This document shows positions 9,192 to 17,979 of a DNA stretch of 64,000 nt, piece after piece. Within the stretch, counting starts at the first letter, position 1. Each line of letters opens with the position of its first letter. The notes under the pieces were generated by a model. The model saw only the letters and a program-made list of their open reading frames with translations. It was not told where the DNA came from and made no database searches. Source of the DNA: Burkholderiales bacterium. GTDB taxonomy: Bacteria > Pseudomonadota > Gammaproteobacteria > Burkholderiales > WYBJ01. The stretch covers positions 37,426-101,425 of the forward strand of contig JALHQN010000010.1 in the NCBI GenBank assembly GCA_022841915.1, given 5' to 3'. The position numbers were made by a program, and so were the translations under genes.

Positions 9192-10061
9192 ATGAACGTC
9201 CGCAAGAAACTGCGCGAGCTGATCGCGCGACCAGGTTACACCATTGTCCCTGGCGCCTATGATCCGCTCATCGCTCGGCTGGTCCAGGTTGCAGGCTTCG
9301 AGGCGGTGTACATCACCGGCGGCGGCATCTCGAGATCTCAAGGCTATCCGGACATGGGGCTGTTGACCTTGACTGAGAATGTGCAGACCTTGTGCCGCAT
9401 CGTCGATGCCGTCGACATACCCGTGATCGCCGACATCGACACCGGCTACGGCAATGCGATCAACGTGGTGCGCTCGGTGCGCGAGTACGAGCGCACCGGG
9501 GTGGCCGGGTTCCATATCGAGGATCAGGTGGCGCCGAAGAAATGCGGCCACTACGAAGGCAAGGCGCTCGTCAGCGTGCGGGAGATGGTGGGCAAGATCA
9601 AGGCGGCCGTGGACACTCGACGCGATGCCGACATGGTTATCATCGCGCGCAGCGATGCGCGCGCCATCGAGGGCTTGCAGGCAACCATAGATAGAGTCAA
9701 TGCCTACCTCGAGGCAGGCGCCGATGTCGGTTTCGTCGAAGCGCCGCAAAGCGTGGAGGAGTTGGCGGCCGTGCCGCCGAAGCTCCATGGCCCGGCGCTA
9801 GCCAACATCTTCGAAGGCGGCAAGACGCCCGCGCTGCCGAAGGAGCAACTCGAGGCCATGGGATACAAGCTGGGCATCTACCCGTCACAAACTCATCGCG
9901 CAGCGATCCGGGCGGCCCAAGACGTGCTGGCTGTCCTGATGCGCGATGGGGACACCGCTCAGATCGAGTCCAGGCTGGCCACGTTCACCGATCGAGAGGT
10001 GGCGGTCAACAGCGAACTATGGCGTCAGCGCGAAGCGAAGTATCTCGGCTTCGAGGACTGA
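9192..10061 (+). CDS. isocitrate lyase/PEP mutase superfamily protein (PrpB-like)
   Basis: TIM-barrel lyase of the isocitrate lyase/PEP mutase superfamily, 289 residues, close in pattern to 2-methylisocitrate lyase (PrpB). The metal-binding aspartates are D81 and D83 in ADIDTGYGNA, and the mobile-loop motif KKCGH is at 116-120 with catalytic cysteine C118. That cysteine argues for a C-C bond lyase rather than the cysteine-free hydrolases and decarboxylases of the superfamily. The ATG at 9192 has an AGGAG ribosome-binding site 7 nt upstream. Its partner upstream is a PrpD-like protein, so together they resemble the last two steps of a 2-methylcitrate-like route, but no citrate-synthase-like gene lies nearby. 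Substrate unknown. Confidence 0.87.
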   Translation: MNVRKKLRELIARPGYTIVPGAYDPLIARLVQVAGFEAVYITGGGISRSQGYPDMGLLTLTENVQTLCRIVDAVDIPVIADIDTGYGNAINVVRSVREYERTGVAGFHIEDQVAPKKCGHYEGKALVSVREMVGKIKAAVDTRRDADMVIIARSDARAIEGLQATIDRVNAYLEAGADVGFVEAPQSVEELAAVPPKLHGPALANIFEGGKTPALPKEQLEAMGYKLGIYPSQTHRAAIRAAQDVLAVLMRDGDTAQIESRLATFTDREVAVNSELWRQREAKYLGFED

Positions 10062-10111
10062 TGCGAGGTACGGGCGCACGACTGAGGTGTGCGCCCGGGC
10101 CGCGAGACGGT

Positions 10112-10318
10112 TTACGGATTGGAGCGAACGACTCCGGGTACCGCCACGTGCCCGCTGACGGGTGCTTCCGTCGTCGCGACGGGAGGCCTGTGAGCTCGGG
10201 TGTCGAGCGTCCTTCCGGCTTGGCCGACCTCGCTGTCCTGGCCCGGATGGAACGCAATCGCGATGAGCAGGGCCAGCGCTGCTACCACGATCATGACGTC
10301 ACGTAAGAAATTCAACAT
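10112..10318 (-). CDS. small single-pass membrane protein, unrecognised
   Basis: Open frame of 68 codons that I do not recognise as a family. Residues 8-23 form a clean hydrophobic helix (VMIVVAALALLIAIAF) after a short N-terminus with one acidic and one basic residue. The remaining 45 residues are polar and proline-rich, as expected for an N-in/C-out membrane protein or an uncleaved signal anchor. A GGGG run lies about 8 nt before the ATG, and the DNA upstream of the start is the most AT-rich of the neighbourhood, which fits a promoter. It could be chance; the hydrophobic segment and the upstream signals are the only support. Confidence 0.4.
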   Translation of the reverse strand: MLNFLRDVMIVVAALALLIAIAFHPGQDSEVGQAGRTLDTRAHRPPVATTEAPVSGHVAVPGVVRSNP

Positions 10319-10550
10319 GCGAAACCCCGCAATATGCTTGCGTCAAAGTGTGAAGCAATGCACATGCCAGAGAAAATGTTCTTATTTATCAATAACTACT
10401 TCGTGGCGGGTAGGTTCAGTTGTAAACCGCCCCGACATTATTTCGTACGCGTCGTCGAAGACTTCAGCGGTTCGCCTGGCGACATCCCGGCTCCGACGTG
10501 CCGGCATCGATCGCTGAAGCCAGGGACTTGCGCGTCGCCGCAGGAGAACG

Positions 10551-10628
10551 CTACTGGAAGCCAGGCAGCATCGTCGTGATCAGCAAGGCGGCCAGGGCGA
10601 AGAGATAAAACTTGTCTCGCGTGTTCAT
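10551..10628 (-). CDS. 25-residue membrane micropeptide
   Basis: A 25-codon frame on the minus strand (MNTRDKFYLF... ending PGFQ). It begins with an ATG preceded by a strong ribosome-binding site, CAGGAG followed by a 5-nt spacer. It encodes a polar N-terminus and one hydrophobic stretch (FALAALLITTML), the typical build of a bacterial single-pass membrane micropeptide. It lies 232 bp upstream of another small membrane frame on the same strand. I cannot assign a function. The quality of the translation start is the main reason to believe it. Confidence 0.4.
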   Translation of the reverse strand: MNTRDKFYLFALAALLITTMLPGFQ

Positions 10629-10850
10629 GAGCACTCCTGCGGCAAGATACCGTATGGATTACTCAGCAATGCGTATGCCAGCTCGCGATCTTGTTCTGAA
10701 TCAAGAGGATGTGTTTCGAGGGGCGTTCGGCGTGTAAACGCTGCCGACAAAAGAGGGTGACAGCTCGGTTCCGACGAGCATGTCCCGATTCAGCGAGAGG
10801 CGCTGGCGTGGCCGCTTTCCCACGGTCACGCGCGCCAAAACGAGTTCAGC

Positions 10851-11747
10851 CTACAGTCCGGCCCGCTGGTCTTCGGGCAGGCCGTAGCGGTCTTCCAGCG
10901 CTTGCACTTCGGGCAGTCCGGCGATTTCGGTGAACTCCTTGAAGGTGGCCACCTCGCCGCGGATGTCGGCCACGCTGCCTTTGCTTTTCAATTCGTGCAG
11001 CATGCGCCGCATCGCAGGGATGGCAGCCAGGAGCAGCCAATTGGGGAAGATCGCCAAGCGAAAGCCGAGCCTGGCCATGCTGGCATTGTCGAGGTCCGGC
11101 GTTTTGCCGCTGGCAGCCATGTTGTAGAGCAAGGGGACGCCCTTGAAGCGGCGTCCGATCTCCTCGAGCTGGGCTATCGATGTCGGCGCTTCGATGAACA
11201 ACACGTCGGCGCCAGCCTGCCGGTAACGCTCCGCGCGTTCGAGCGCGGCATCGAAGCCTTCGACGGCGATGGCATCGGTGCGGGCCATGACGAGGAAATC
11301 GGAATCGCGGCGGGAGTCGACGGCGGCCTTCAACTTCGTGACCATCTCTTCGGTGGGGATGACGCGCTTGCCGGCGAGGTGCCCGCAGCGCTTGGGCCAC
11401 GCCTGATCCTCGATGTGCACGCCCGCGACCCCGGCCCGTTCGTATTCGCGGATCGTGCGGCGCACGTTCATCGCGTTGCCGTATCCGGTATCGGCATCAG
11501 CCACCAGCGGGATGCCGCATGCGTCGGCAATGCGAGCGGCGTTATCGACCATTTCACTCATGGTCAGCAATCCGATGTCCGGCATACCGAGCCGGGTGAG
11601 GCTGGTGCCGAAACCTGTCATGTAGCAGGCCTCGCAGCCCTCCATGCCGACCATGCGGGCGCCGAATGCGTCGGCCACACCGGGAGCGACGATGCATCGA
11701 TCGCCGGCCAGCAGCCGCTTCAGTTGGGTAGTCATCCGTTCGCTCAT
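10851..11747 (-). CDS. isocitrate lyase/PEP mutase superfamily protein (second copy)
   Basis: Second TIM-barrel lyase of this superfamily in the window, 298 residues, clearly a paralogue of the 9,192-10,061 product but divergent. Metal-binding aspartates D84 and D86 sit in ADADTGYGNA, and the loop motif KRCGH carries catalytic cysteine C121. The C-terminal half has the family's NMAASGKTP substrate-loop region. The ATG at 11,747 follows a GAGGAG ribosome-binding site; a longer frame upstream runs into the end of the Bug gene and has no homology. It is the last gene of a minus-strand cluster (SDR-like, PrpD-like, acyl-CoA synthetase, Bug), 71 bp after the Bug gene. Likely a lyase acting on a substituted malate or citrate; the substrate is unknown. 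Confidence 0.87.
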   Translation of the reverse strand: MSERMTTQLKRLLAGDRCIVAPGVADAFGARMVGMEGCEACYMTGFGTSLTRLGMPDIGLLTMSEMVDNAARIADACGIPLVADADTGYGNAMNVRRTIREYERAGVAGVHIEDQAWPKRCGHLAGKRVIPTEEMVTKLKAAVDSRRDSDFLVMARTDAIAVEGFDAALERAERYRQAGADVLFIEAPTSIAQLEEIGRRFKGVPLLYNMAASGKTPDLDNASMARLGFRLAIFPNWLLLAAIPAMRRMLHELKSKGSVADIRGEVATFKEFTEIAGLPEVQALEDRYGLPEDQRAGL

Positions 11748-11818
11748 GTGCGCTCTCCTCGGTTGCGTGACGTAGGTTGCGCAAGCCCCGCCGATAGCGG
11801 GACGTGCGCCGGGATGCA

Positions 11819-12799
11819 TCAGTCGACCTTTACACCGATCAGCTTGACGACCTTGGCCCATTTGGCAATCTCTGCGGTCGCCCAAGTGCGGAATTCCTGC
11901 GGGGTGTTGCCCACGGGCTCTGCCCCGTCGCCGAGCAGTCGTTGCTTGAGCACCGGATCCCGGGCGGCCTTGGCGGCTGAGGCATTCAGCCTTTGCAGCA
12001 CCGGCTCGGGCAGGTTGGCGGGGCCGAGCAGTCCTTGCCACGCTGCGGTTTCGAAGCCGGGAAAACCGGATTCCGCAACTGTCGGGATATCCGGCAAGAC
12101 GACCGATCGCTTCAGGCTGGTAACCGCCACGGGCCGCAGCTTGCCGGATTTCACCAAGCCGAACGCGGACGGCATGCTGGCAAAGCTCAGCTCGATCTGA
12201 CCGGAGACGATATCGATCAGTGCTGCCGAGGCAGCCTTGTACGGCACGTGGATCATGCTGACGTTGGCCATGTTCTTGAACAATTCTCCGGCGAGATGAG
12301 GAGAGCCGAGGTTGCCGGACGAGCCAAAACGGAGCTGGCCGGGCTTCGCCTTGGCCATCGCCGTCAGATCCGCGACGGTCTTGATGGGGGTGCTGGGATT
12401 GACGACCAGCAGGTTGGGCGCGGCTGCAAGCAGCGTGATCGGGGTGAGATCGCGCAGTTGATCGTAGGGTAGCTTGCGTACGCTCGGATTGACGCCGAAC
12501 GAGCTCGGTACCAAAAGGATCGTGTAACCATCGGGCGTCGCGCGCACCACTGTCTCGGTCGCGATGATGCCGGAGGCGCCCGGCCGGTTGTCGACGACGA
12601 TCTGCTGGCCGAGGTCTTCACTCATGCGCAGCGCATAGGAGCGACCGACGATGTCGGCATTGCCTCCCGGCGCCTGGGCGATCACCAGTCGTATGGGACG
12701 CTGCGGGAAATTGAGTTCCGCGGCGGTGGCCGCGCTGCCGATACCTGCGGCTGCGATCGCCAGCGCGCCTGCGCGAACGCATAGGTTCTGATATGCCAT
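11819..12799 (-). CDS. Bug family tripartite tricarboxylate transporter substrate-binding protein
   Basis: Periplasmic solute-binding protein of the Bug (TctC) family, 326 residues. The N-terminal signal peptide is about residues 1-27, with a hydrophobic run AGALAIAAAGIGSAATA before an AxA-type site. The mature protein begins with the family's FPQRPIRLVIAQAPGG segment, which supplies ligand-binding residues, and later shows VDNRPGASG and HVPYKAASAA motifs. These proteins bind small carboxylic acids; many Bug genes have no adjacent membrane components, and none are seen here. A very strong ribosome-binding site (AAAGGAGG) precedes the ATG. Its position between the acyl-CoA synthetase and the PEP-mutase-like gene suggests that it captures the acid the cluster degrades (inference). 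Confidence 0.92.
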   Translation of the reverse strand: MAYQNLCVRAGALAIAAAGIGSAATAAELNFPQRPIRLVIAQAPGGNADIVGRSYALRMSEDLGQQIVVDNRPGASGIIATETVVRATPDGYTILLVPSSFGVNPSVRKLPYDQLRDLTPITLLAAAPNLLVVNPSTPIKTVADLTAMAKAKPGQLRFGSSGNLGSPHLAGELFKNMANVSMIHVPYKAASAALIDIVSGQIELSFASMPSAFGLVKSGKLRPVAVTSLKRSVVLPDIPTVAESGFPGFETAAWQGLLGPANLPEPVLQRLNASAAKAARDPVLKQRLLGDGAEPVGNTPQEFRTWATAEIAKWAKVVKLIGVKVD

Positions 12800-12838
12800 G
12801 ATTCCTCCTTTGATTGGTCGGACGCCAGCGTCCTGTGT

Positions 12839-14917
12839 TCAGCCGAGTAAGATCAGTCCGTCGACCGCGGCGACCCCTTCGCCTTGTGCGCCGACGATCA
12901 GCGGATTGATCTCCGCTTCGGCGATGGGGTTCTCCTGCAACGATGCCAGTGTCGAGAATGCGGCGACGGCCTGCGCGAGCGCTTCGAGGTCCCCCTTGGC
13001 CTGACCTCGATAGCCTCGCAGCGGCGCGAGCCCCTTCACCTGCTCGATCATTTCATGCGCTTCGTCCACCGAGACCGGTGCGAGACGAACGCAGAAGTCG
13101 CGATAGATTTCTGCGAGCGTTCCGCCGACCCCGAGCACGACCACGGGGCCCACCTGCGGATCGCGTTTGTAGCCCAGGATCACTTCACCGCGGCCCCGCT
13201 TCATTTCCTGGACGAGGATACCGTCGATCTTGGCTGCCGGCTGGGCCGTCTTCACACGCTCGAGAATGCGACGGGCTGCCTTCCCGAGCATGTCGCCATC
13301 GGGGATGCCCAGTTCGACCCCGCCCGCTTCGGTCTTGTGCAGGATGTCGGGCGAGAGAATCTTCGCGACCACGGGGAACTGCAGGTCGACGGTCTCGTCG
13401 GGCGACGTCATGATGCGCGTGCGCGCGACCGGAACGCCGAGCTTGCTGAAAACTTCACAGGCCGCGTGCTCGTTCAGTTGTCGTGATGCGGCCTTCGCGA
13501 GCAGCTGAGCCGCCTCGACTGTGCCGGCACCGCTGAGCGGGGCAGCCAGCGGCTCGCGCCAATTGAAATACGCGGCGAGCGCATCGGCACATGATTCCGG
13601 GGTGCGGTAGGCGGCCACGCCTGCCGCGTGCAGGATTTCCAGCGAACGGGGCGCGTCCGGGACCAGGAAAACGGCAAGAGGCTTGGGCGCGGGCATCGCT
13701 TCGACGATGGGTTCGACGGCGTGCTGCGGATGGAACTGGCTCGACGAGCCGACTACTGCGAGCACGGCATCGCAGTGGTCGGAGCGCAGCAGTTCGTCGA
13801 TCACCGGACTGTAGATCTCCTTGCGCGTGCCTGCCATCGTGAGGTCGGTCAGCGCCGCCTTGTGGATGTGGATGTTCTTCGCTGCGAGATTCTCGATGAT
13901 TCGATCGGTCGGGGGGACGACATCGAGGCCGAGCCGGCCCAGGTTGTCGACGACCATCGCCGCGCCACCGCCGGTCGTCGTCAGCACGGCGATGCGCCGT
14001 CCCTTGGGCGGTTTGGCGCGTGCCAGCAGTTGTGGCGCTTCGATCATCGCTTCCAGCGTATCGACGCGCATGATGCCGTTGCGACGAAAGAAAGCGTTGG
14101 CGCTGTCGTCGGAACCGGTCATGGCGCCGGTATGGGAGGCCGCCAGTTCGCGTGCGACTTCGGAGCGTCCGAGCTTGTAGGCGACGATCGGCTTGCCGGC
14201 CTGGTGAGCACGCAATGCGGCGCGCGCCAGCAGTTCGGGCTGGCGTATGGTCTCCAGGAACATGAGGATCATGTCGGTATCGGCATCGTCGACCAGTATG
14301 TCGACGATTTCGCCCACCGACAGGTCGCATTCGTTCCCCACCGAAACCAGCTTGGAGAAGCCGACGCCGCGTGCCTGGCCACGGGAGAGCAGCGCGCCCA
14401 TCACGCTGCCGCTTTGCGAGACCAGACCGACGCGGCCCTTGATGAGCTTGTCGATATCGAGGACTGCATTGATCGACAGGGCGCAGGGCATATGCGTATT
14501 CACCATGCCCATGCAATTGGGGCCCGTGAGCCGCAGCCCGCCGGCTCGGGCGATCGACACCAGCTGCTCCTGCAGCTTGCGGCCTTCGTCGCCCGTTTCC
14601 GCGAAGCCGTCGCTGTAGATCGAGGCCATGGGGATCTTCTTGCGCACGCACTGCTCGATGACGCCGAGCACGTACTTTCCCGGTACCATGACGAGCGCAT
14701 GCTCGATGCCGTCGGGCGCCTCGTCGAGCGAGGGATACGCCTGCTCGCCCAGGCATTCGGGGGCGGTGTTGTTGATCGGGATGATCGTTCCGGTATAGCC
14801 GTGGGAGCGCAGATAGCGCTGCGGGCGGGCGGTGTTCTTCTTGATGTCGGCGGATGCGCCGACCAGCGCGACGCACTGCGGCGCGAGCAGGGCGCGCGCG
14901 AACTTGGAATCGGTCAT
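12839..14917 (-). CDS. NDP-forming acyl-CoA synthetase (acetate-CoA ligase family)
   Basis: Fused alpha-beta NDP-forming acyl-CoA synthetase, 692 residues from the chosen start. It begins with a CoA-binding Rossmann domain (VALVGASAD near residues 16-24). The succinyl-CoA-ligase-like domains follow with the phosphohistidine motif ASHTGAMTG, and an ATP-grasp domain fills the C-terminal third (KILSPDILHKTEAGGV and LGVGGTLAEI). Such enzymes activate a carboxylic acid to its CoA thioester with ATP. The start is uncertain: MTDSKFARALL at 14,917 fits the family, but has no good ribosome-binding site; an upstream ATG at 14,962 would add 15 residues. It is third in the minus-strand cluster, 157 bp after the PrpD-like gene and 39 bp before the Bug gene. 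Confidence 0.88.
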   Translation of the reverse strand: MTDSKFARALLAPQCVALVGASADIKKNTARPQRYLRSHGYTGTIIPINNTAPECLGEQAYPSLDEAPDGIEHALVMVPGKYVLGVIEQCVRKKIPMASIYSDGFAETGDEGRKLQEQLVSIARAGGLRLTGPNCMGMVNTHMPCALSINAVLDIDKLIKGRVGLVSQSGSVMGALLSRGQARGVGFSKLVSVGNECDLSVGEIVDILVDDADTDMILMFLETIRQPELLARAALRAHQAGKPIVAYKLGRSEVARELAASHTGAMTGSDDSANAFFRRNGIMRVDTLEAMIEAPQLLARAKPPKGRRIAVLTTTGGGAAMVVDNLGRLGLDVVPPTDRIIENLAAKNIHIHKAALTDLTMAGTRKEIYSPVIDELLRSDHCDAVLAVVGSSSQFHPQHAVEPIVEAMPAPKPLAVFLVPDAPRSLEILHAAGVAAYRTPESCADALAAYFNWREPLAAPLSGAGTVEAAQLLAKAASRQLNEHAACEVFSKLGVPVARTRIMTSPDETVDLQFPVVAKILSPDILHKTEAGGVELGIPDGDMLGKAARRILERVKTAQPAAKIDGILVQEMKRGRGEVILGYKRDPQVGPVVVLGVGGTLAEIYRDFCVRLAPVSVDEAHEMIEQVKGLAPLRGYRGQAKGDLEALAQAVAAFSTLASLQENPIAEAEINPLIVGAQGEGVAAVDGLILLG

Positions 14918-15074
14918 GGAAGCACGATACGAAGACGAGGGAAGTGCGGCAAATCTTAACATGCCGCTCGTCCCGACCTTTGGCCGACCACCGGGCGCGC
15001 GCGATCGGCGACGAGCCGCGAAGAGCGGGCCGGGAGGCCGCCGCCCTGGGCCGCTTCGTCAGTGCCTCGTAGCG

Positions 15075-16442
15075 CTAAGCGCGCATCAGCGAGCGCAACG
15101 AGCGCACATCCTTGATCTCTTCGAGCGACCAGACCGTGTCGACGAGCCTGCGCGCACGCCTCTTGCCGAGGATGGGCGCGAGCAGGTGGAAGCATTTTTC
15201 ATCGACCTCGGCGCGCGTCATCGGATTCTGCGCGGTGCCGCGCACGGCTTTGGTATGGTTGCGCAGCTTGCGGCCGTTCTTCAGGGCGAGCGTCACGATG
15301 CCCTGACGGCTGGGCATCACTTTTTGCAGTGCGGGATCGCCGATCAGCGTGATCTTCTTGCGCAAGGCCAACACCTTAGGATCCGTCATGCGCGCCTCGT
15401 CGTGCGAGGTTTCGAAGGTCACGATGCCGTCGAGCAGCATGCAGGCGACCATGTGCTGCATGCAGATGTCGGGCATGTGCCGGTTATCGGTGGTGTTGGC
15501 GCCGGTGATCGAGACACGCACTTCCACTTTATCCACGTCATCGGCGCTTACCGAGTGCGTGCGGATGAGGTCGAGCAACGCGTCTAGGGGCGCCTGAATC
15601 GGACTGCCCACCGACCAGCGCTTGATGTTCGTGTTCATGATCTCGTAGCGACGACCGAGTTCTTCGCCCAGGATTTCGGGTTTGCCGAGCCCGCCGTAAG
15701 CGACGTAGAAGTTGCGCTCGCCCGAGAACACGTCGTCCACCGCCGTGAAGCCGGCGGACACGAAGGTCGCTGCCGTCACGCCATTGCGCGCAGGCATGCC
15801 GCCGAAGTCGAATGCCTTCTCTACATGCTCGGCATCGCGCATCCAGCACGATACGCCGGAGACCTGCTGTGCCGTATACGAAAGCAGATGGCGCACCTGG
15901 CGCTTGTCGAGGCCGGCGAGCGCGCCGGCGGCAGCGGCTGCGCCGAAGGTCGGGCCGAAGGTATGCGTCGAGTGGCCGGCGTCGCGGAAGTCGTAATCGC
16001 CGAGCGACATGCTGAGTCTTGCGCAGATGTCGTATCCCAGAGCCACAGCACGCAGCAATTCGACGCCGCTGCGACGATCGCGCTCGGCCAACGCGAAGGC
16101 CGCCGGCACCACGCCGCAGCCGGGGTGGGTCAGAGAGGGCGCATGCGAGTCGTCGGTCTCGTCAGCGTGCGCGCACATGCCGTTGGCAAGCGCCGCATTC
16201 ACCGCTGAGGTGAGGATGCCCGTGCCGAGCACGAGCGCCTCAGGCGTGCCGCCCTGGGCTTCGATATAGCTGATCGCCTTCTGGCCTGGATACAGACGCG
16301 ATCCGGAAACGATGGCGGCCAGCGTATCGAGCAGATGATGCTTGGTTTTCTCCTGCACCTTCGCAGGCAGGGCGCGCCTGGATGCGCCGGCGATGTAGCC
16401 GGCAACCTTGTTCATCAGCGGTGATACGGGCGTGGCTTTCAT
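15075..16442 (-). CDS. MmgE/PrpD family protein (second copy)
   Basis: Second MmgE/PrpD protein of the window, 455 residues. The N-terminal domain has the LLDTLAAIVSG segment and then ANGMCAHADETDD with the family's catalytic histidine/aspartate cluster. The middle motif is EKAFDFGGMPARNGV, and the C-terminal domain begins near KRWSVGSPIQAPLDALL. It differs from the 7.4-8.8 kb copy at many of these motifs, so the two are old paralogues rather than a recent duplication. The ATG at 16,442 has only a weak purine stretch upstream and lies 35 bp after the SDR-like gene, which suggests co-transcription. The family includes dehydratases, decarboxylases and epimerases, so the reaction cannot be named. 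Confidence 0.88.
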   Translation of the reverse strand: MKATPVSPLMNKVAGYIAGASRRALPAKVQEKTKHHLLDTLAAIVSGSRLYPGQKAISYIEAQGGTPEALVLGTGILTSAVNAALANGMCAHADETDDSHAPSLTHPGCGVVPAAFALAERDRRSGVELLRAVALGYDICARLSMSLGDYDFRDAGHSTHTFGPTFGAAAAAGALAGLDKRQVRHLLSYTAQQVSGVSCWMRDAEHVEKAFDFGGMPARNGVTAATFVSAGFTAVDDVFSGERNFYVAYGGLGKPEILGEELGRRYEIMNTNIKRWSVGSPIQAPLDALLDLIRTHSVSADDVDKVEVRVSITGANTTDNRHMPDICMQHMVACMLLDGIVTFETSHDEARMTDPKVLALRKKITLIGDPALQKVMPSRQGIVTLALKNGRKLRNHTKAVRGTAQNPMTRAEVDEKCFHLLAPILGKRRARRLVDTVWSLEEIKDVRSLRSLMRA

Positions 16443-16477
16443 TGGATCCGATCGCGTTCTCGTGCAGGTTCCGCGGT

Positions 16478-17248
16478 CTAGACGCCCGAATTGGACATCC
16501 CGCCGTTGATGTGGATCGTCTGGCCTGTCATGTAGGCGCCCGCGGGGCCGCAGAGTGTGCGCACCACGCCGGCGATCTCGAAGGGCGTGCCCTTGCGGCC
16601 CAGGGGAATCTCCGTCAGCCGGGTCGGGCGTTCGGTGCCGGGGGCGCGCGAGGTATCGATCTGGCCGGGCGAGACGCAGTTGGCGCGGATACCGAATTCG
16701 GCGAGATCCTGGGCCAGCGCCTTGGTCAGTCCGACGATCCCGTGCTTGGCCGCGGCCACGTGCGGGCGACCCTTCTGGCCCAGCAGCGCCGTGACGCCGG
16801 CGAAGGTCACGATGACGCCGTCGCCGGCTTTCTTCAGTGCCGGCAGACAAGCCTGGGTGTACACGAATGTGCTGTCGAGGTCCGTGGCCAGGACGCGACG
16901 CCAGTCCTCGTAGGAGATATCTTCGAAAGCGGCATGCTCGCGGATGGCGGCATTGAGGACCAGGATGTCCAGGCGGCCGAATTTGGCCATGACCTCGTCG
17001 ACCGCACGACGAATCTGGGCCGGATCGCCCTGATCGGCTGTAAATGCCTCGGCATCGCTGCCGAGCGCCTTGATCTCCTGCACGACGCCGCGTGCCTGGT
17101 CGATGTCGGCTCTCGTGACGACGGCCACCTTGGCACCGCCCGAAGCCAGTGACAGCGCAATGGCGCGTCCGATGTTGCGGGCGGCTCCGGTTACGAGCGC
17201 CACTTTGCCTTTGAACTCGTCGCCTTTTTGCATGCCGGGTTCGGTCAT
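16478..17248 (-). CDS. short-chain dehydrogenase-like protein lacking the catalytic Ser and Tyr
   Basis: Rossmann-fold SDR relative, 256 residues. The cofactor motif TGAARNIG is at 20-27 and the NNAG motif is altered to LNAA near 98-101. The C-terminal segment TGQTIHINGGM is normal. The active site is not: the family lysine is at K168 (AAAK), but the residue four before it, normally tyrosine, is V164, and the residue thirteen further back, normally serine, is G151. Both strands of reasoning (spacing from K and from the SS motif) give the same answer. The protein may bind NAD(P) without classical dehydrogenase chemistry, or use another mechanism. It is the first gene of the minus-strand acid-catabolism cluster. 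Confidence 0.85.
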   Translation of the reverse strand: MTEPGMQKGDEFKGKVALVTGAARNIGRAIALSLASGGAKVAVVTRADIDQARGVVQEIKALGSDAEAFTADQGDPAQIRRAVDEVMAKFGRLDILVLNAAIREHAAFEDISYEDWRRVLATDLDSTFVYTQACLPALKKAGDGVIVTFAGVTALLGQKGRPHVAAAKHGIVGLTKALAQDLAEFGIRANCVSPGQIDTSRAPGTERPTRLTEIPLGRKGTPFEIAGVVRTLCGPAGAYMTGQTIHINGGMSNSGV

Positions 17249-17484
17249 GGGAAATTCTCCTGGGTGATCGATCTGGTTGTCGACTGAGACCTGCCTCTTG
17301 GCCCATCTCGTTGCAGTCGGGGCCCTGACCGCGCCGTGCGCGGGGCCTTGCCTGCCGCCGGTGTGCGCCTGCTGCGAACCGGCGGCGCGGACCGGATCGT
17401 AACACGTGCCCGGCAGGCGGTCGGCGTCGCGCGCCCAGATCGCGTTCGATTAGAATCGAGCTTTATGCGATGCAAGGAAACGGC

Positions 17485-17979
17485 ATGGCGCGCACTTCGG
17501 TGGGCATCGTGATGGGCAGCACCAGCGACTGGGACGTCATGCAGCACGCCGCGCGTCAGCTCGACGATTTCGGCGTGGCATTCGAAACGCGCGTGGTCTC
17601 GGCCCATCGCACACCTGACTGGCTGTTCGAGTATGCCGAGAACGCAAGCCGGCGGCGTCTCGCCTGCATCATTGCGGGCGCTGGCGGCGCGGCTCATCTC
17701 CCTGGGATGCTGGCGGCAAAAACCATCGTGCCGGTGCTGGGCGTACCCGTGCCGTCGCGACACCTGCAAGGCATGGATTCATTGCTCTCGATCGTGCAGA
17801 TGCCCAGGGGCATCCCGGTGGCGACCTTCGCCATCGGCGAGTCGGGTGCGGTCAATGCCGGCTTGTATGCGGTTGCGATGCTCGCATGCACCGACCGCAA
17901 GCTGGCGCAAAAACTCGAGGCTTTTCGACGCAAGCAGACACGCGCTGTGCTCGATGCCGAACTGCCGCCGCTGAAATGA
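17485..17979 (+). CDS. purE: N5-carboxyaminoimidazole ribonucleotide mutase PurE
   Basis: Class I PurE (164 residues), which moves the carboxyl group of N5-CAIR to C4 to give CAIR in purine synthesis. It shows GSTSDWDVM (phosphate binding), SAHRTP with the catalytic histidine, and [11 protein letters not shown]. The ATG at 17,485 is preceded by AAGGAAA with good spacing; an ATG 15 nt earlier is possible but lacks such a site. The stop overlaps the purK start (ATGA), so the two products, which act on consecutive intermediates, are translationally coupled. Confidence 0.95.
   Translation: MARTSVGIVMGSTSDWDVMQHAARQLDDFGVAFETRVVSAHRTPDWLFEYAENASRRRLACIIAGAGGAAHLPGMLAAKTIVPVLGVPVPSRHLQGMDSLLSIVQMPRGIPVATFAIGESGAVNAGLYAVAMLACTDRKLAQKLEAFRRKQTRAVLDAELPPLK

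Larger units (their letters stand above)
10062..10850. other. intergenic spacer between two convergent catabolic clusters
   Basis: A 789-bp non-metabolic spacer with a lower-GC patch near 10,310-10,450. Two very small minus-strand open frames with single hydrophobic segments (annotated separately at 10,112-10,318 and 10,551-10,628) are the only things in it I would call genes. The stretch 10,629-10,850 shows no recognisable element. No clear bidirectional terminator is visible between the convergent neighbours. Confidence 0.5.

Noticed and set aside
16478..17248. Loss of the SDR catalytic residues as a frameshift or sequencing error.
   Set aside because: The frame is intact on both sides of the site and flanking motifs align without gaps, so the substitutions are genuine in this sequence.
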